Shown here: piece by piece, positions 52,162-61,067 of the stretch
How positions within the stretch are numbered: the first letter of the stretch is position 1
Layout of the letters: every line of letters begins with the position of its first letter
Assembly: GCA_019307815.1 (NCBI GenBank)
Contig: JAFDIV010000005.1
Location: forward strand, 62,001-126,000
Direction of reading: 5' to 3'
Length of the DNA: 64,000 bases
DNA from: Deltaproteobacteria bacterium
Lineage (GTDB): Bacteria > Desulfobacterota > DSM-4660 > Desulfatiglandales > Desulfatiglandaceae
Translations under genes and position numbers: made by a program
The notes under the pieces: generated by a model
Seen by the model: only the letters and a program-made list of their open reading frames with translations
What the model was told of the DNA's origin: nothing
Database searches by the model: none

Positions 52162-52951
52162 GAACCCATAGGCTGCCTAAGGACAAACGGTATCGGATTT
52201 GTACCGGATAATGATGGGCGTCTTTGGTGATCCATAACGTAAAGGCCTTTATCTCATCTTTGTCATCTTTTTTCAATGCCTTTTCCTTGGTTTTCTTGGT
52301 TGGCCAGTAGGAAAGGGAACATTCGATCCGATAGGTATCAAAGGTGCCAGCAGGCACCTTTACGGTCTCTTGTCTCGCAAGTCGTCCCTCGATGCGAAAT
52401 CGCCTGCTTCCTGTAAGGCCCTCAAACGCTGCCGTAGGGTCTGAAGGGGAAATACGGTGCCGCAGATTATAGAAGGCCGACAGCGGGTCCATACCTTGGG
52501 GGGAAATGGGAAGCCTTTCCACAATGGGCTTTCCGGTTTTTCGATCTAAATAGGAGAAAGTGGCCTTGCAGTGATTTCTATCAAAGACCACTTTCTCCTT
52601 CCATCGCTTGTCCCCGTCTTTGATTATGGTTTCCATCAGATAAGGGAGAAGAGACTTGGAATTGATTACCGACTCCATATGGTCGTTCCAGAAAGAATTC
52701 ATGGCTGCCTGATGGGTGAGACGATAGGCGGGTGGACCTTCTGCCCTATTGGAATAATAAAGCTCCATATAAGTCTCAATCAAAGGAACAAATGACCACT
52801 TGACTTTGAATTGGATCCTTTCCCTTAAAAGGGATAAATCGGGTTTGGATACGCCACCTTCTAATGAAGCGGAGCCTGTGGGGGCTCCAAAAACCAGTAT
52901 AAGAACAGTAACCAGTACAAGGTACTGTAAGATATTTCTGTGAGACCTCAA
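52124..52951 (-). CDS. DUF3108 exported protein
   Basis: The 275-residue protein has a signal peptide (about 1-28, cut near GSAS) and a DUF3108 domain: FKVKWSFVPLIETYMELYYSN, then KVVFDRNHCKATFSYLDRKTGK, QGMDPLSAFYNLRHR and VPAGTFDTYRIECSL. DUF3108 proteins are secreted beta-rich proteins of unknown function. It overlaps the 5' end of the fused DUF3108 gene by 38 bp and runs in the same direction, so these are two tandem family members, probably co-expressed. Confidence 0.85.
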   Translation of the reverse strand: MRSHRNILQYLVLVTVLILVFGAPTGSASLEGGVSKPDLSLLRERIQFKVKWSFVPLIETYMELYYSNRAEGPPAYRLTHQAAMNSFWNDHMESVINSKSLLPYLMETIIKDGDKRWKEKVVFDRNHCKATFSYLDRKTGKPIVERLPISPQGMDPLSAFYNLRHRISPSDPTAAFEGLTGSRRFRIEGRLARQETVKVPAGTFDTYRIECSLSYWPTKKTKEKALKKDDKDEIKAFTLWITKDAHHYPVQIRYRLSLGSLWVRAVSVQDHGLFS

Positions 52952-53006
52952 AGGACTACCCCCATATTAGTAATTTTCCTAGTGAGTTAGAACGAATCCG
53001 CTTTGC

Positions 53007-53549
53007 TCATTTCCCTTTTCTCTGTTCATGCCTTTCAGCCAACTCGGTTTCCACAAAGGGCAGAAAATCTACATCCTCTGTCTCTATGATTTCCATATCT
53101 TGATCATCAGAGTCGGTAGCCGAGTCCCATTCTCCGGTCACCCTGGTACCAAAGCCCATTGAAGTCCTTGCTGCAAGGCTTCTAATCTGATCCATTTTTT
53201 CCAGTTCCCTCTGACATTTCACACACAGGGAGGTCTCAGGCACCACAAGGAGCCGTTCGTGGGGGATGGGATCCCCGCATTCTTCACATATCCCGAAGTT
53301 CTCATTCTGGGTGACCTTTTGAATTAGTCGGTCTATCTGTTTCAGTTCCTTTGTTTTTCTTTCAATAAGGCTGTAATTGCTCGCTGCTGAAATTTCCCTC
53401 TGGGCATGATCTGACTCGTCAGTGAACTGGTCGCCATGGAGATGGCCATTGTAGGCCCTTTGGTTTTCAATGAGACGCTGCAAGGCCTCTTCGAATTCTT
53501 TTCGTTTTTTGTTAAGCTGCTCTAAAAATTCTTTCCGAGTTTTTTCCAT
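53007..53549 (-). CDS. DksA/TraR-type zinc-finger protein
   Basis: This protein has 180 residues from ATG 53549, behind the strong ribosome site GGGAGGTG; a longer upstream frame is not supported. A coiled coil (about 1-90) precedes the four-cysteine zinc finger CEECGDPIPHERLLVVPETSLCVKC (C-x2-C-x17-C-x2-C), the DksA/TraR pattern. DksA-like proteins bind RNA polymerase with ppGpp. The acidic C-terminal 50 residues are an extra tail, unlike E. coli DksA. Whether it acts like DksA or like smaller TraR-type relatives is open. Confidence 0.88.
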   Translation of the reverse strand: MEKTRKEFLEQLNKKRKEFEEALQRLIENQRAYNGHLHGDQFTDESDHAQREISAASNYSLIERKTKELKQIDRLIQKVTQNENFGICEECGDPIPHERLLVVPETSLCVKCQRELEKMDQIRSLAARTSMGFGTRVTGEWDSATDSDDQDMEIIETEDVDFLPFVETELAERHEQRKGK

Positions 53550-53900
53550 AATTTCACCTCCCTTACCGTATGCCCACGCCCCGCTGATTTTTTTGCTTAC
53601 CCTTGGAGATGAACGATCTGCCAAAAAGGGACCCGACACGATTTCTGTCAGAGCAGTGATCTGCAGAATCTAAATCGTCTTTCGTCCTGTTTATCTTTAA
53701 AGGATATTTACCAAAGCCGATCAGAGTACCGCTGATGTAGATCCTGTGTAGATAAGCGGGGCAGTGGGCATGACGTTCATCCTTGGTATGTCCTAAAGAG
53801 CATTGGGATGTTAGTTACTTTTTGTGTTTTGTCAAGTCAAAAAAACATCTTTTTACAAATGGCCATCTGAAAAATGAAATTTATTCTCTGCCTCTATTTC

Positions 53901-53929
53901 TTGATATTGGCTAGGGTTTACTCTATACT
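53901..53929 (+). promoter_or_regulatory. Sigma-70 promoter for tmk-holB-ricT-metG-xth
   Basis: TTGATA (53901-53906) and TATACT (53924-53929) are separated by exactly 17 bases. The start of transcription would be near 53936, about 97 bases before tmk, so the leader contains the hairpin at 53939-53959. Confidence 0.75.
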
Positions 53930-53938
53930 GCCGCCCAA

Positions 53939-53959
53939 CCTGTCTGCCGACCAGGCAGG
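53939..53959 (+). repeat. Leader hairpin related to the repeat after flgE
   Basis: CCTGTCTG (53939-53946) pairs with CAGGCAGG (53952-53959), with one G-T pair. It lies at the very 5' end of the expected tmk transcript. The arms resemble the CCGCCTGTCTAC / AGGCAGGCGG hairpin at 567-606, which suggests one interspersed repeat family. Confidence 0.5.
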
Positions 53960-54032
53960 AAAGCGAGGCATATCTTAGCTGAATGGTGGCATCAGGAAGG
54001 CATGGAGTGCGAATGCCCATAAAAGGTGTGAT

Positions 54033-54665
54033 ATGTTCATTACGTTAGAAGGCATCGAAGGATGCGGAAAGTCCACTCAGGCTGAACGGCTTTACAGGGC
54101 CTTGAAATCCAGGGCCATACCGGTCATTTTTACCAGGGAGCCTGGTGGCACGAGGATTGGAGAAGAGATCAGGAAGATCCTTCTTGCCACGTCCAATCGC
54201 GAGCTGTCTCCTGCAGCAGAATTTTTGCTCATGGAGGCAGACAGGGCCCAGCATGTGGCTGAAGTCATTAAGCCTGCGCTAAAAAAAGGAATGTGGGTGG
54301 TGTGCGACAGGTTTTTTGACGCCACAGTGGCCTACCAAGGGTATGGAAGGGGTGTGGACCTGGCCTTAGTAGAAAGGTTGAACCACTTCAGTTCTCAAGG
54401 TATTGTCCCGGACAAGACCTTTTTATTGGATTGTCCTGTAGAGATAGGACTTAGCCGGGCCATGGAGAGGAATCGGATATGGAAAAAGGAAGGCGAAGGC
54501 CGGTTTGAGGACGAAGATGTGGCGTTTCACCAAAAGGTCAGACAGGGCTACCTGGAACTGGCTAAAAGCGCCCCCGGCCGCTTTGTGGTGCTGGATGCCA
54601 CAAGAGGGGAAGAAGAACTGGAAGAACAGATTTTTCAGCATATTGCGCCATTGGTGAAACGATAG
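54033..54665 (+). CDS. tmk: Thymidylate kinase
   Basis: The 210-residue kinase has the P-loop EGIEGCGKSTQ (about 6-16), the TREPGGTRIGEEIR dTMP-binding segment, the DRFFDATVAYQGYGRG box and a LID-like Arg/Glu segment near 145-160. It phosphorylates dTMP to dTDP for DNA synthesis. The ATG follows AAGGTG. It is first in the operon and 3 bp before holB, a standard bacterial arrangement. Confidence 0.96.
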   Translation: MFITLEGIEGCGKSTQAERLYRALKSRAIPVIFTREPGGTRIGEEIRKILLATSNRELSPAAEFLLMEADRAQHVAEVIKPALKKGMWVVCDRFFDATVAYQGYGRGVDLALVERLNHFSSQGIVPDKTFLLDCPVEIGLSRAMERNRIWKKEGEGRFEDEDVAFHQKVRQGYLELAKSAPGRFVVLDATRGEEELEEQIFQHIAPLVKR

Positions 54666-54668
54666 GCA

Positions 54669-55718
54669 ATGGAATATACACCAATCATTCGGTTTTCCGA
54701 TATAGTGGGACAGGAAAAGGCCAAGCGGATTCTCCAACAGGCCATCCTGAGGTCCCGCCTTCCCCATGCCTATCTTTTTACAGGCATCCCTGGTGTGGGA
54801 AAGACCTCAATGGCCATGGCACTGGCTGCTGCTATCAACTGCAAGAGTCGGCTCGACACAGAGGCCTGTGGCCAATGTGTCCATTGCCGGCAGTTGAAAG
54901 GGGGAAATTTCCCAGATTTTTGCATAATTAGGCCCGAAGCGGGCTCCCTTAAGATCCAGCAGATAAGGGAGTTACAACAAATGATGCGATTTGCTCCTTT
55001 GGCCTCCGGGTATCGAGTGACTGTGCTAGACCAGGCAGATGCCATGACTGAAGAGGCATCCAATGCATTTCTTAAGACCCTGGAAGAGCCTCCCAAAAAT
55101 AATCTCTTCATCTTGAACGCAGTGGAGCCGGCCAATCTTCTGCCCACCATTGTATCAAGATGCCAAAAGGTGGCCTTCTTGCCTTTAAGATCCGATACCA
55201 TTATGCGTCATTTGATATCGAAGAGACAGATCCCTGAATCATTGGCCCTTGTCTTGGCAAGGCTCGCAGAAGGTAGTCTTGGAAGGGCCCTTGCTATGGA
55301 GCACAGCGATTTTGTGGATAGACGGCGCCTGTGGGTTCAGAAGGCCATGGAAATTCCGAGATTGAGTCAGGCAAAGATCCTAGATCTCGCCCAAGAGCTT
55401 TCTGAGGAGAAGAGCTCTGCCAGGACCGCGACTGACAAATATGAGATTGGGGGACTTTTGGACTTGCTTGGAATCTTGGCCATGTGGTATCGAGACCTTT
55501 TGCTGTTGAAGGGAGGAGGGTCTGAAGATTTGGTAATGAATGCAGATTTTGTCCCTGAGTTGAAAAAAATCGCTAAAAATCTTACACTGTTAGAATTGTA
55601 CAAAAGTCTTTTGGCCCTTGATCAGGCCCAGAAGGATATCCGGATGCGGCGTAACCCAACTCTGGTGATGGAACGGACCATGCTTCAGCTCAGGGAGTTG
55701 TCATCCACCCGTGGGTGA
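54669..55718 (+). CDS. holB: DNA polymerase III delta' subunit
   Basis: The 349-residue AAA+ clamp-loader subunit has FSDIVGQEKAKRILQQAI, the P-loop GIPGVGKTS (about 38-46), a zinc-binding C-x8-C-x2-C-x2-C cluster (about 57-72) and the SRC motif (about 159). It is part of the clamp loader. The complete P-loop is notable because E. coli delta' lacks a working one; many other bacteria keep it. It overlaps the next gene by 4 bp. Confidence 0.93.
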   Translation: MEYTPIIRFSDIVGQEKAKRILQQAILRSRLPHAYLFTGIPGVGKTSMAMALAAAINCKSRLDTEACGQCVHCRQLKGGNFPDFCIIRPEAGSLKIQQIRELQQMMRFAPLASGYRVTVLDQADAMTEEASNAFLKTLEEPPKNNLFILNAVEPANLLPTIVSRCQKVAFLPLRSDTIMRHLISKRQIPESLALVLARLAEGSLGRALAMEHSDFVDRRRLWVQKAMEIPRLSQAKILDLAQELSEEKSSARTATDKYEIGGLLDLLGILAMWYRDLLLLKGGGSEDLVMNADFVPELKKIAKNLTLLELYKSLLALDQAQKDIRMRRNPTLVMERTMLQLRELSSTRG

Positions 55719-56605
55719 GGAGAAAGGATTCCAAAGACAATTATAGCGCGAAATGTACGGGTTTTTGGGAAGTGAATAAGATAGTAGGTATACGATTTCG
55801 AAATAACGGCAAGGTATACGATTTTGATTCGGGCCACTTTGTGCTCAAAAAGGGTGACAAGGTTATGGTGATCACCGAGGAAGGCCCTGCCATAGGCTGT
55901 GTGTGTACCGAGCCGCAAAACAGAAGCGGTGGGGCTCCAAAACGCCCCTTGAAAAAGGTATTTCGCCTGGCCACAGAAGAAGAGGTCAGACGTTACGAAG
56001 AGGGAATTCGGCTGGAGCGGGAAGTCTACCGGTACTGTTATGAAAGGGTCAAGGAAAAGGGCACTCCCATGAGCCTTGTGGGAGTGGAAAGGCGCTTTGA
56101 TGGAAGCAAGATCGTGGTCTATTTTACGGCCGAAGGAAGGGTAGATTTCCGGGAACTGGTCAAGGACCTGGTGAGAAGGTTTCGAACCCGAATCGAGATG
56201 CGCCAGATAGGCGTAAGGCACCAGGCAAAAATGGTCGGGGGCCTGGGCACATGTGGCCGCCCTCTGTGTTGTGCCACCTTTATTAATTCCTTTGCCCCAG
56301 TGACTATCAAGATGGCCAAAGAACAAAATCTTTCGCTGAATCCAAGTAAGATTTCCGGGATGTGTGGCAGACTGATGTGCTGCCTGGCCTTTGAGGAGGA
56401 ATTTTACAAAGAGGCCAAAAAGGAGATGCCAAAAATAGGAAGGAAGGTGAAGACCAAATACGGCGAAGGAAAGGTTGTGCGCCAGAATGCCCTTAGACGG
56501 ACAATTACTGTGGCGCTCGAGTCTGGAAATGAAGTGGAAATAGGCCTTACGGATATTGATAAAGGTAAATCATCAAGGAATAATGGAGGTAAGGAGAGGC
56601 GTTAA
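55715..56605 (+). CDS. ricT: PSP1-domain protein RicT (YaaT-like)
   Basis: This protein has 296 residues from GTG 55715, overlapping holB by 4 bp. The PSP1 C-terminal domain (about 85-170) contains EGRVDFRELVKDLVRRFRTRIEMRQIGVR, followed by the double cysteine boxes CGRPLCC and CGRLMCC. RicT in Bacillus works with RicA and RicF on an iron-sulfur complex that affects RNase Y and sporulation. Its place between holB and metG is strongly conserved in bacteria. A later GTG giving MNKIVGIRF is a possible start. Confidence 0.9.
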   Translation: MRRKDSKDNYSAKCTGFWEVNKIVGIRFRNNGKVYDFDSGHFVLKKGDKVMVITEEGPAIGCVCTEPQNRSGGAPKRPLKKVFRLATEEEVRRYEEGIRLEREVYRYCYERVKEKGTPMSLVGVERRFDGSKIVVYFTAEGRVDFRELVKDLVRRFRTRIEMRQIGVRHQAKMVGGLGTCGRPLCCATFINSFAPVTIKMAKEQNLSLNPSKISGMCGRLMCCLAFEEEFYKEAKKEMPKIGRKVKTKYGEGKVVRQNALRRTITVALESGNEVEIGLTDIDKGKSSRNNGGKERR

Positions 56606-56606
56606 A

Positions 56607-58508
56607 TTGGCAAAGCGATTTTATGTAACCACACCCATTTACTATGTGAATGCGGCCCCACATATCGGGCATGCCTACACCACCATCGTGGCGGATGTGT
56701 TGAAGCGTTTCTATATCCTGAGAGGATATGACACCTTCTTTCTAACGGGCACGGATGAGCATGGGGACAAGATTGTTGCCGCGGCAAAAGAGGCTGGGCA
56801 GAGCCCCCAAGCCTATGCAGACCGAATAAGCGGGCTTTTCAGGGAGCTTTGGCCCAAGCTGAACATTACCAATGACGACTTTATCCGCACCACAGATCCA
56901 AAGCACAAGAAGACGGTCCAGAGGATTCTGGAGCAGGTCAATGCCAATGGGGACATATATTTTAGTGAGTATGAGGGACGTTATTGCTTTGGTTGTGAGC
57001 GGTTTTATACGGATAGGGAGTTGGTGGACGGCAAATGCCCTGACCACCTCACAGAGCCTCAGGTGATCAAGGAGGCCAACTATTTCTTTAGGATGAGCAA
57101 GTATCAGGACTGGCTGATCAGCTATATCCATGAACATCCAGATTTTATTCGGCCGGAGCGGTATCGCAACGAGGTGCTTTCCTTCTTAAGCGAACCCCTC
57201 GAAGACCTCTGTATATCCAGACCTCGGTCTAGATTGGATTGGGGTATTCCGCTGCCATTTGATGAAGACTATGTGACCTACGTCTGGTTTGATGCTTTGA
57301 TCAACTACGTCTCAGGTATCGGTTACCCGGACGGTGACCTGTTCAACAAGTTCTGGCCTTATGCCCAACACCTAGTGGCAAAAGATATCCTTAAGCCTCA
57401 TGGTATCTACTGGCCATGTATGCTGAAGGCTGCTGGTATTGAACCTTACCAGCATCTCAATGTGCATGGCTACTGGAACATCAATGAGGGAAAGATGTCC
57501 AAGAGCCTTGGAAACGTGGTGAGACCATTGGATCTGGTGAGCATTTACGGGCTGGATGCCTTTAGATACTTTCTGATGCGGGAAATGGTCTTTGGGCTGG
57601 ACTCTGAGTTCAGTGAAGAGGCACTGGTTGGACGGATTAACGCAGACCTAGCCAATGACCTGGGTAACCTACTCCAGAGAAGCCTTACCATGGTTCAAAG
57701 GTACCTTGATGGTCAGGTCCCTGAGAAGGTTCATCCCCAGCCAGAAGATGATGAATTAAGGGAATTTGTACTTTCTACGGTGGATCAATACGAGGCCCTG
57801 ATGACGGAAATGTCCTTCCACAAGGCCCTGATACTGGTATGGGAGCTCATAGGGAGATTGAACAAGTATATTGACACAATGGCACCATGGGTCTTGGCCA
57901 AGGAAGACAGGGTGAGGCTGGAATCTGTACTCTACCATATCATTGAGACACTCAAGATCATCTCTGTGCTTATTTGGCCTGTGATGCCTGCTTCCGCTGA
58001 GAAGATGCAGGAACAACTCGGTTTGGAGAAAAAGGGCAGCGGCCTTTGTCTTGATGATGTGAGAAACTGGGGAGCGCAGCGGTCCATGAGGGCCGTTGTA
58101 AAAGGTGAGGCCCTTTTTCCAAGGGTAGAAATGAAAAGGGAAAGGGGCCCAGAGGCCAAGGAGAAGAAAATGGAACAGGGCAAAAAGGCACTTATTTCAT
58201 TTGGGGAATTTCAGAAGCTTGACTTGAGGGTGGCCACTATTTTAGAGGCAGAAAAAATCCCGAAATCAAAGAAATTGGTGAAGTTGACCGTGGACATGGG
58301 CGAGCAGCGTACGATAGTGGCTGGGGTTGCAGAGCACTATCGGGCTGAAGATATGGTGGGAAAGCAGGTGGTGGTGGTGGCCAACCTGGAACCTGCTAAA
58401 CTCATGGGAGTCGAATCGCAGGGTATGCTCCTGGCCGCAGAAGATGAAAATGGTGTTCACCTACTAGTCCCGGACAAAAAGGTCATTCCAGGGAGCAAAG
58501 TAAGGTAA
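56607..58508 (+). CDS. metG: Methionyl-tRNA synthetase
   Basis: This protein has 633 residues from TTG 56607, chosen because AAGGAGAGG lies 7 bases upstream and it gives the family start FYVTTPIYYVNAAPHIGH; the frame is open back into ricT. It has the HIGH motif, a zinc-knuckle region with CFGCERFYTDRELVDGKCPDH, the KMSKS signature (about 295) and a C-terminal tRNA-binding OB domain (about 530-633: FQKLDLRVATILEAEKIP). It charges tRNA with methionine. It is 1 bp after ricT. Confidence 0.96.
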   Translation: MAKRFYVTTPIYYVNAAPHIGHAYTTIVADVLKRFYILRGYDTFFLTGTDEHGDKIVAAAKEAGQSPQAYADRISGLFRELWPKLNITNDDFIRTTDPKHKKTVQRILEQVNANGDIYFSEYEGRYCFGCERFYTDRELVDGKCPDHLTEPQVIKEANYFFRMSKYQDWLISYIHEHPDFIRPERYRNEVLSFLSEPLEDLCISRPRSRLDWGIPLPFDEDYVTYVWFDALINYVSGIGYPDGDLFNKFWPYAQHLVAKDILKPHGIYWPCMLKAAGIEPYQHLNVHGYWNINEGKMSKSLGNVVRPLDLVSIYGLDAFRYFLMREMVFGLDSEFSEEALVGRINADLANDLGNLLQRSLTMVQRYLDGQVPEKVHPQPEDDELREFVLSTVDQYEALMTEMSFHKALILVWELIGRLNKYIDTMAPWVLAKEDRVRLESVLYHIIETLKIISVLIWPVMPASAEKMQEQLGLEKKGSGLCLDDVRNWGAQRSMRAVVKGEALFPRVEMKRERGPEAKEKKMEQGKKALISFGEFQKLDLRVATILEAEKIPKSKKLVKLTVDMGEQRTIVAGVAEHYRAEDMVGKQVVVVANLEPAKLMGVESQGMLLAAEDENGVHLLVPDKKVIPGSKVR

Positions 58509-58517
58509 TACCATGTG

Positions 58518-59288
58518 ATGATATTTGCCACTTATAATTGTAATTCCATTCGGGCCAGACTCCCCATTATAAAGGATTGGCTCACGCAGAACAGCCTGGA
58601 CATCCTGTGCCTTCAAGAAACAAAGGTCCAAGACAGGGACTTCCCAGCAAAAGAGATTCAAGCTCTAGGATACCATGTGGCCTACAAGGGCCAGAAGGCT
58701 TATAATGGAGTGGCAATCCTTAGCAAGGAGAGGCCCCGGGATATTCGTTCTTTTTTAGAAACAGATGAAGAAGATGCCCGTTTTCTTCGGGCCACAATCC
58801 GACAAATTCCTATCTTAAATGTATACGTGCCCCAGGGAGTTTCCCCTGATTCCGACAAGTTTGCCTATAAGCTTCAATGGCTGAGGCGTCTTCTGACCTA
58901 TCTTGACTCCCATTTCAGCCCGGATGATTCCCTCCTTGTCGCAGGGGATTTTAATGTGGCCCTTGAGCCCCGGGATGTGTACGACCCAGAGGGACTTCAA
59001 GGGGAAGTGGGGTTTCATCCCAAGGAACAGGAGGCCATGAGGGAATTGCTGGGGTGGGGACTGCAGGATCTTTTTAGGAAGCATGAGTCACGCGGAGGCT
59101 TTTATACCTTTTGGGATTACAGGATACCCAATGCCCTGAAGCGGAAAATGGGCTGGCGTATTGATTACGTGCTTGCCACTGCCCCGCTTGCAGACAAATG
59201 TGTGCGGGTCTGGATCGACGAAGGCGCCAGATCGCTGAAAAAGCCCTCTGATCATACCTTCCTTGTGGCGGAATTTGATCTTGTTTGA
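58518..59288 (+). CDS. xth: Exodeoxyribonuclease III (AP endonuclease)
   Basis: The 256-residue enzyme of the exonuclease III family has the N-terminal NCNSIRARLP, the metal-binding glutamate in LCLQETKVQD (about 34), GDFNVALEPRDVYDP (about 150), the active-site segment WRIDYVLAT (about 218) and the closing SDHTFLVAEF. It repairs abasic sites and trims 3' ends. The start is ATG 58518; GTG 58515 directly upstream is an alternative. It lies 9 bp after metG and converges on endonuclease III, another base-excision repair enzyme. Confidence 0.95.
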   Translation: MIFATYNCNSIRARLPIIKDWLTQNSLDILCLQETKVQDRDFPAKEIQALGYHVAYKGQKAYNGVAILSKERPRDIRSFLETDEEDARFLRATIRQIPILNVYVPQGVSPDSDKFAYKLQWLRRLLTYLDSHFSPDDSLLVAGDFNVALEPRDVYDPEGLQGEVGFHPKEQEAMRELLGWGLQDLFRKHESRGGFYTFWDYRIPNALKRKMGWRIDYVLATAPLADKCVRVWIDEGARSLKKPSDHTFLVAEFDLV

Positions 59289-59378
59289 CCAGAGGGAGAA
59301 ATTCCTTGAATCACTTGTAGAGCCTTGTGGGCTTTATCGCGTTCGTGAGCACGTCATTTCCGGCCCTTGATGCTTTTT

Positions 59379-59408
59379 GCTGAAAGCCGAGTGCTGGGAG
59401 CTGAAGGC
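59379..59408. repeat. Short degenerate tandem repeat between xth and nth
   Basis: GCTGAAAGCC, GAGTGCTGG, GAGCTGAAGG are imperfect copies of a GCTGA-type unit over 30 bases. It is in the 128-bp convergent gap. It resembles low-complexity intergenic repeats, like the one at 659-721, and has no known role. Confidence 0.4.
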
Positions 59409-59416
59409 ATCCAACA

Positions 59417-60058
59417 CTAAATATCATTTGACGGGCAGAGCCTGAAAAGAGGGCAGTTGGCATGGTCGGGTTTTCGCGATTTGCAAACCGCCCTACCATG
59501 GTATATGAGCAAATCTGAAAAACGCCTCCACTTGTCTTTTGGCAGGAGCTTTTCAATATCCTTTTCAATCTTGTCCGGATCGGTATTGTCAGTAAGACCC
59601 AGCCGCTTGGCCAGTCTTTTGACATGGGTGTCCACAACCACCCCGGGTACATCAAAGGCCGCACCAAGCACACAGTTTGCTGTTTTTCTTCCCACACCAG
59701 GCAGCTTTATCAGTTCTTCCATTGTAGATGGTACCAGACCATCATGCTTTTCTACAAGGGCCTGTGAGCATGCCTTAAGGGATTTTGCCTTGTTCCTGAA
59801 AAATCCTGTGGGACGTATATCTTCCTCCAGCTCTGCTATGGGCACCTTCACGTAATCTTTCGGCCCTTTATACTTTTGGAACAACACCTTTGTGACCTGA
59901 TTTACCCGTTCATCTGTGCACTGGGCTGAAAGTATCGTTGCCACTAGGAGCTCAAAAGGGGAGTGGTATTTTAAGGCGGTTTTTTCTTTTGTGTATAGGG
60001 GGTCAAGGATCTCAAGGGTCTTCTTGGCACGTTCTTTTTTCTGTTTAAGACTTTCCAT
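59417..60058 (-). CDS. nth: Endonuclease III with an altered iron-sulfur ligand
   Basis: The protein has 213 residues from ATG 60058; GTG 60082 is possible but neither has a good ribosome site. It has the helix-hairpin-helix LPGVGRKTAN with the catalytic lysine and the catalytic aspartate in VVVDTHVKRL. It removes oxidised pyrimidines and nicks DNA. The C-terminal [4Fe-4S] cluster normally reads C-x6-C-x2-C-x5-C; here it is C192-x6-H199-x2-C202-x5-C208, so the second ligand is His. All other landmarks are intact, so the protein is probably active. Confidence 0.93.
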   Translation of the reverse strand: MESLKQKKERAKKTLEILDPLYTKEKTALKYHSPFELLVATILSAQCTDERVNQVTKVLFQKYKGPKDYVKVPIAELEEDIRPTGFFRNKAKSLKACSQALVEKHDGLVPSTMEELIKLPGVGRKTANCVLGAAFDVPGVVVDTHVKRLAKRLGLTDNTDPDKIEKDIEKLLPKDKWRRFSDLLIYHGRAVCKSRKPDHANCPLFRLCPSNDI

Positions 60059-60183
60059 AGCTAATATCCGTATCTTGATCACTAACTGGTTTTGAGGTAT
60101 TGATTTGGAGACTGCCGAGAGTATAGGAGCGGATGGCCTAGGAAGTCAAGAGATAGGGGAGAAATTTGATAGCGCTTTTGGTG

Positions 60184-60211
60184 TTGACACACGGCCATGG
60201 TGGGGTATGAT
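60184..60211 (+). promoter_or_regulatory. Sigma-70 promoter for the AMMECR1 operon
   Basis: A perfect -35 box TTGACA (60184-60189) and a near-perfect -10 box TATGAT (60206-60211) are 16 bases apart. They lie about 105 bases before the AMMECR1 gene at 60316. This is the best sigma-70 promoter in the window. Confidence 0.8.
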
Positions 60212-60315
60212 TTAAAAAATGATTTACTGTTCACCTTTAAGCCTTTGCTCAGTATTTTTCCTTTTGAAAGGGATTAAAGAGGAAGAAGTACACGACGGGT
60301 TGGGGGAAGAACAAC

Positions 60316-61041
60316 ATGGGTAATAATAATTTTTGGCAGAGGGTATTCGGCCGTGGGGAAAGGGGGGGACAGTTTCGAACTCTCCTCATGGTAGTCTCTT
60401 TGCTTGCCTGGTGTGGGGTTTTCTTCTTTTTAAACCCGGGACTGTGCGAACCTAAGGGGGGCGACATGAATGAAACAGCAAGGTTAACCGAGGAACAGGG
60501 GAAGTATCTATTGCAGGTGGCGCGAGAGACCATTGAACGGGCCCTTTTTAATCGAAAGGAAGAGGGGCCTGAGGACAAGAACCTACCAGCCATATTCCAT
60601 GAACGGAGAGGCACCTTTGTGACGTTGACCGAGGATGGGAACCTGCGGGGATGTATAGGCCACATTATTCCTCAGGAATCCATTATCGAAGGGGTTCGCG
60701 TCAATGCCATTAATGCGGCGTTCCGGGACCCTCGCTTCAGGCCTCTTTCTCCAAAGGAATGGGATAAAGTAAAGATTGAGGTTAGTATCTTAACGGATCC
60801 CAAGCCCCTGGAATATAAGGATGCCAAGGATCTCCTGGAAAAACTTCGCCCTGGGATTGACGGGGTTATTATCAAGAAAGGCTTTCATCAGGCCACTTTC
60901 CTCCCTCAGGTGTGGGAGCAACTCCCTCGAAAGGAGGATTTTTTGACGCATCTCTGTTTGAAGGCTGGTCTGGGCCCTGATGCCTGGAAGAGAGGAGACC
61001 TGGAGGTCTCAACCTACCAGGTCCAGGCCTTTGAGGAATAA
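60316..61041 (+). CDS. AMMECR1-domain protein with N-terminal membrane/signal segment (AmmeMemoRadiSam protein A)
   Basis: This 241-residue protein has an AMMECR1 domain (about 55-240) with the diagnostic LRGCIGHI (about 109-116), INAAFRDPRFRPLSPKEW and GVIIKKGFHQATFLPQVW. The first 45 residues are extra: a basic start (four Arg by residue 21), then a hydrophobic run (about 22-43) ending LNPGLCEP, a signal peptide or anchor. AMMECR1 proteins are normally cytoplasmic. The ATG has a good GGGGGAAG ribosome site, so the segment is probably translated. AMMECR1, MEMO and an AmrS radical SAM often cluster; here AmrS is two genes on. Confidence 0.88.
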   Translation: MGNNNFWQRVFGRGERGGQFRTLLMVVSLLAWCGVFFFLNPGLCEPKGGDMNETARLTEEQGKYLLQVARETIERALFNRKEEGPEDKNLPAIFHERRGTFVTLTEDGNLRGCIGHIIPQESIIEGVRVNAINAAFRDPRFRPLSPKEWDKVKIEVSILTDPKPLEYKDAKDLLEKLRPGIDGVIIKKGFHQATFLPQVWEQLPRKEDFLTHLCLKAGLGPDAWKRGDLEVSTYQVQAFEE

Positions 61042-61067
61042 ACCACACCTCCCCAGATGCGGATTCC

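Larger units (their letters stand above)
53550..54032. other. 480-bp divergent spacer upstream of tmk
   Basis: No gene is supported in this spacer. It holds a sigma-70 promoter (53901-53929) and a hairpin (53939-53959), listed separately. The rest is A/T-rich with no clear signal. Confidence 0.5.
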
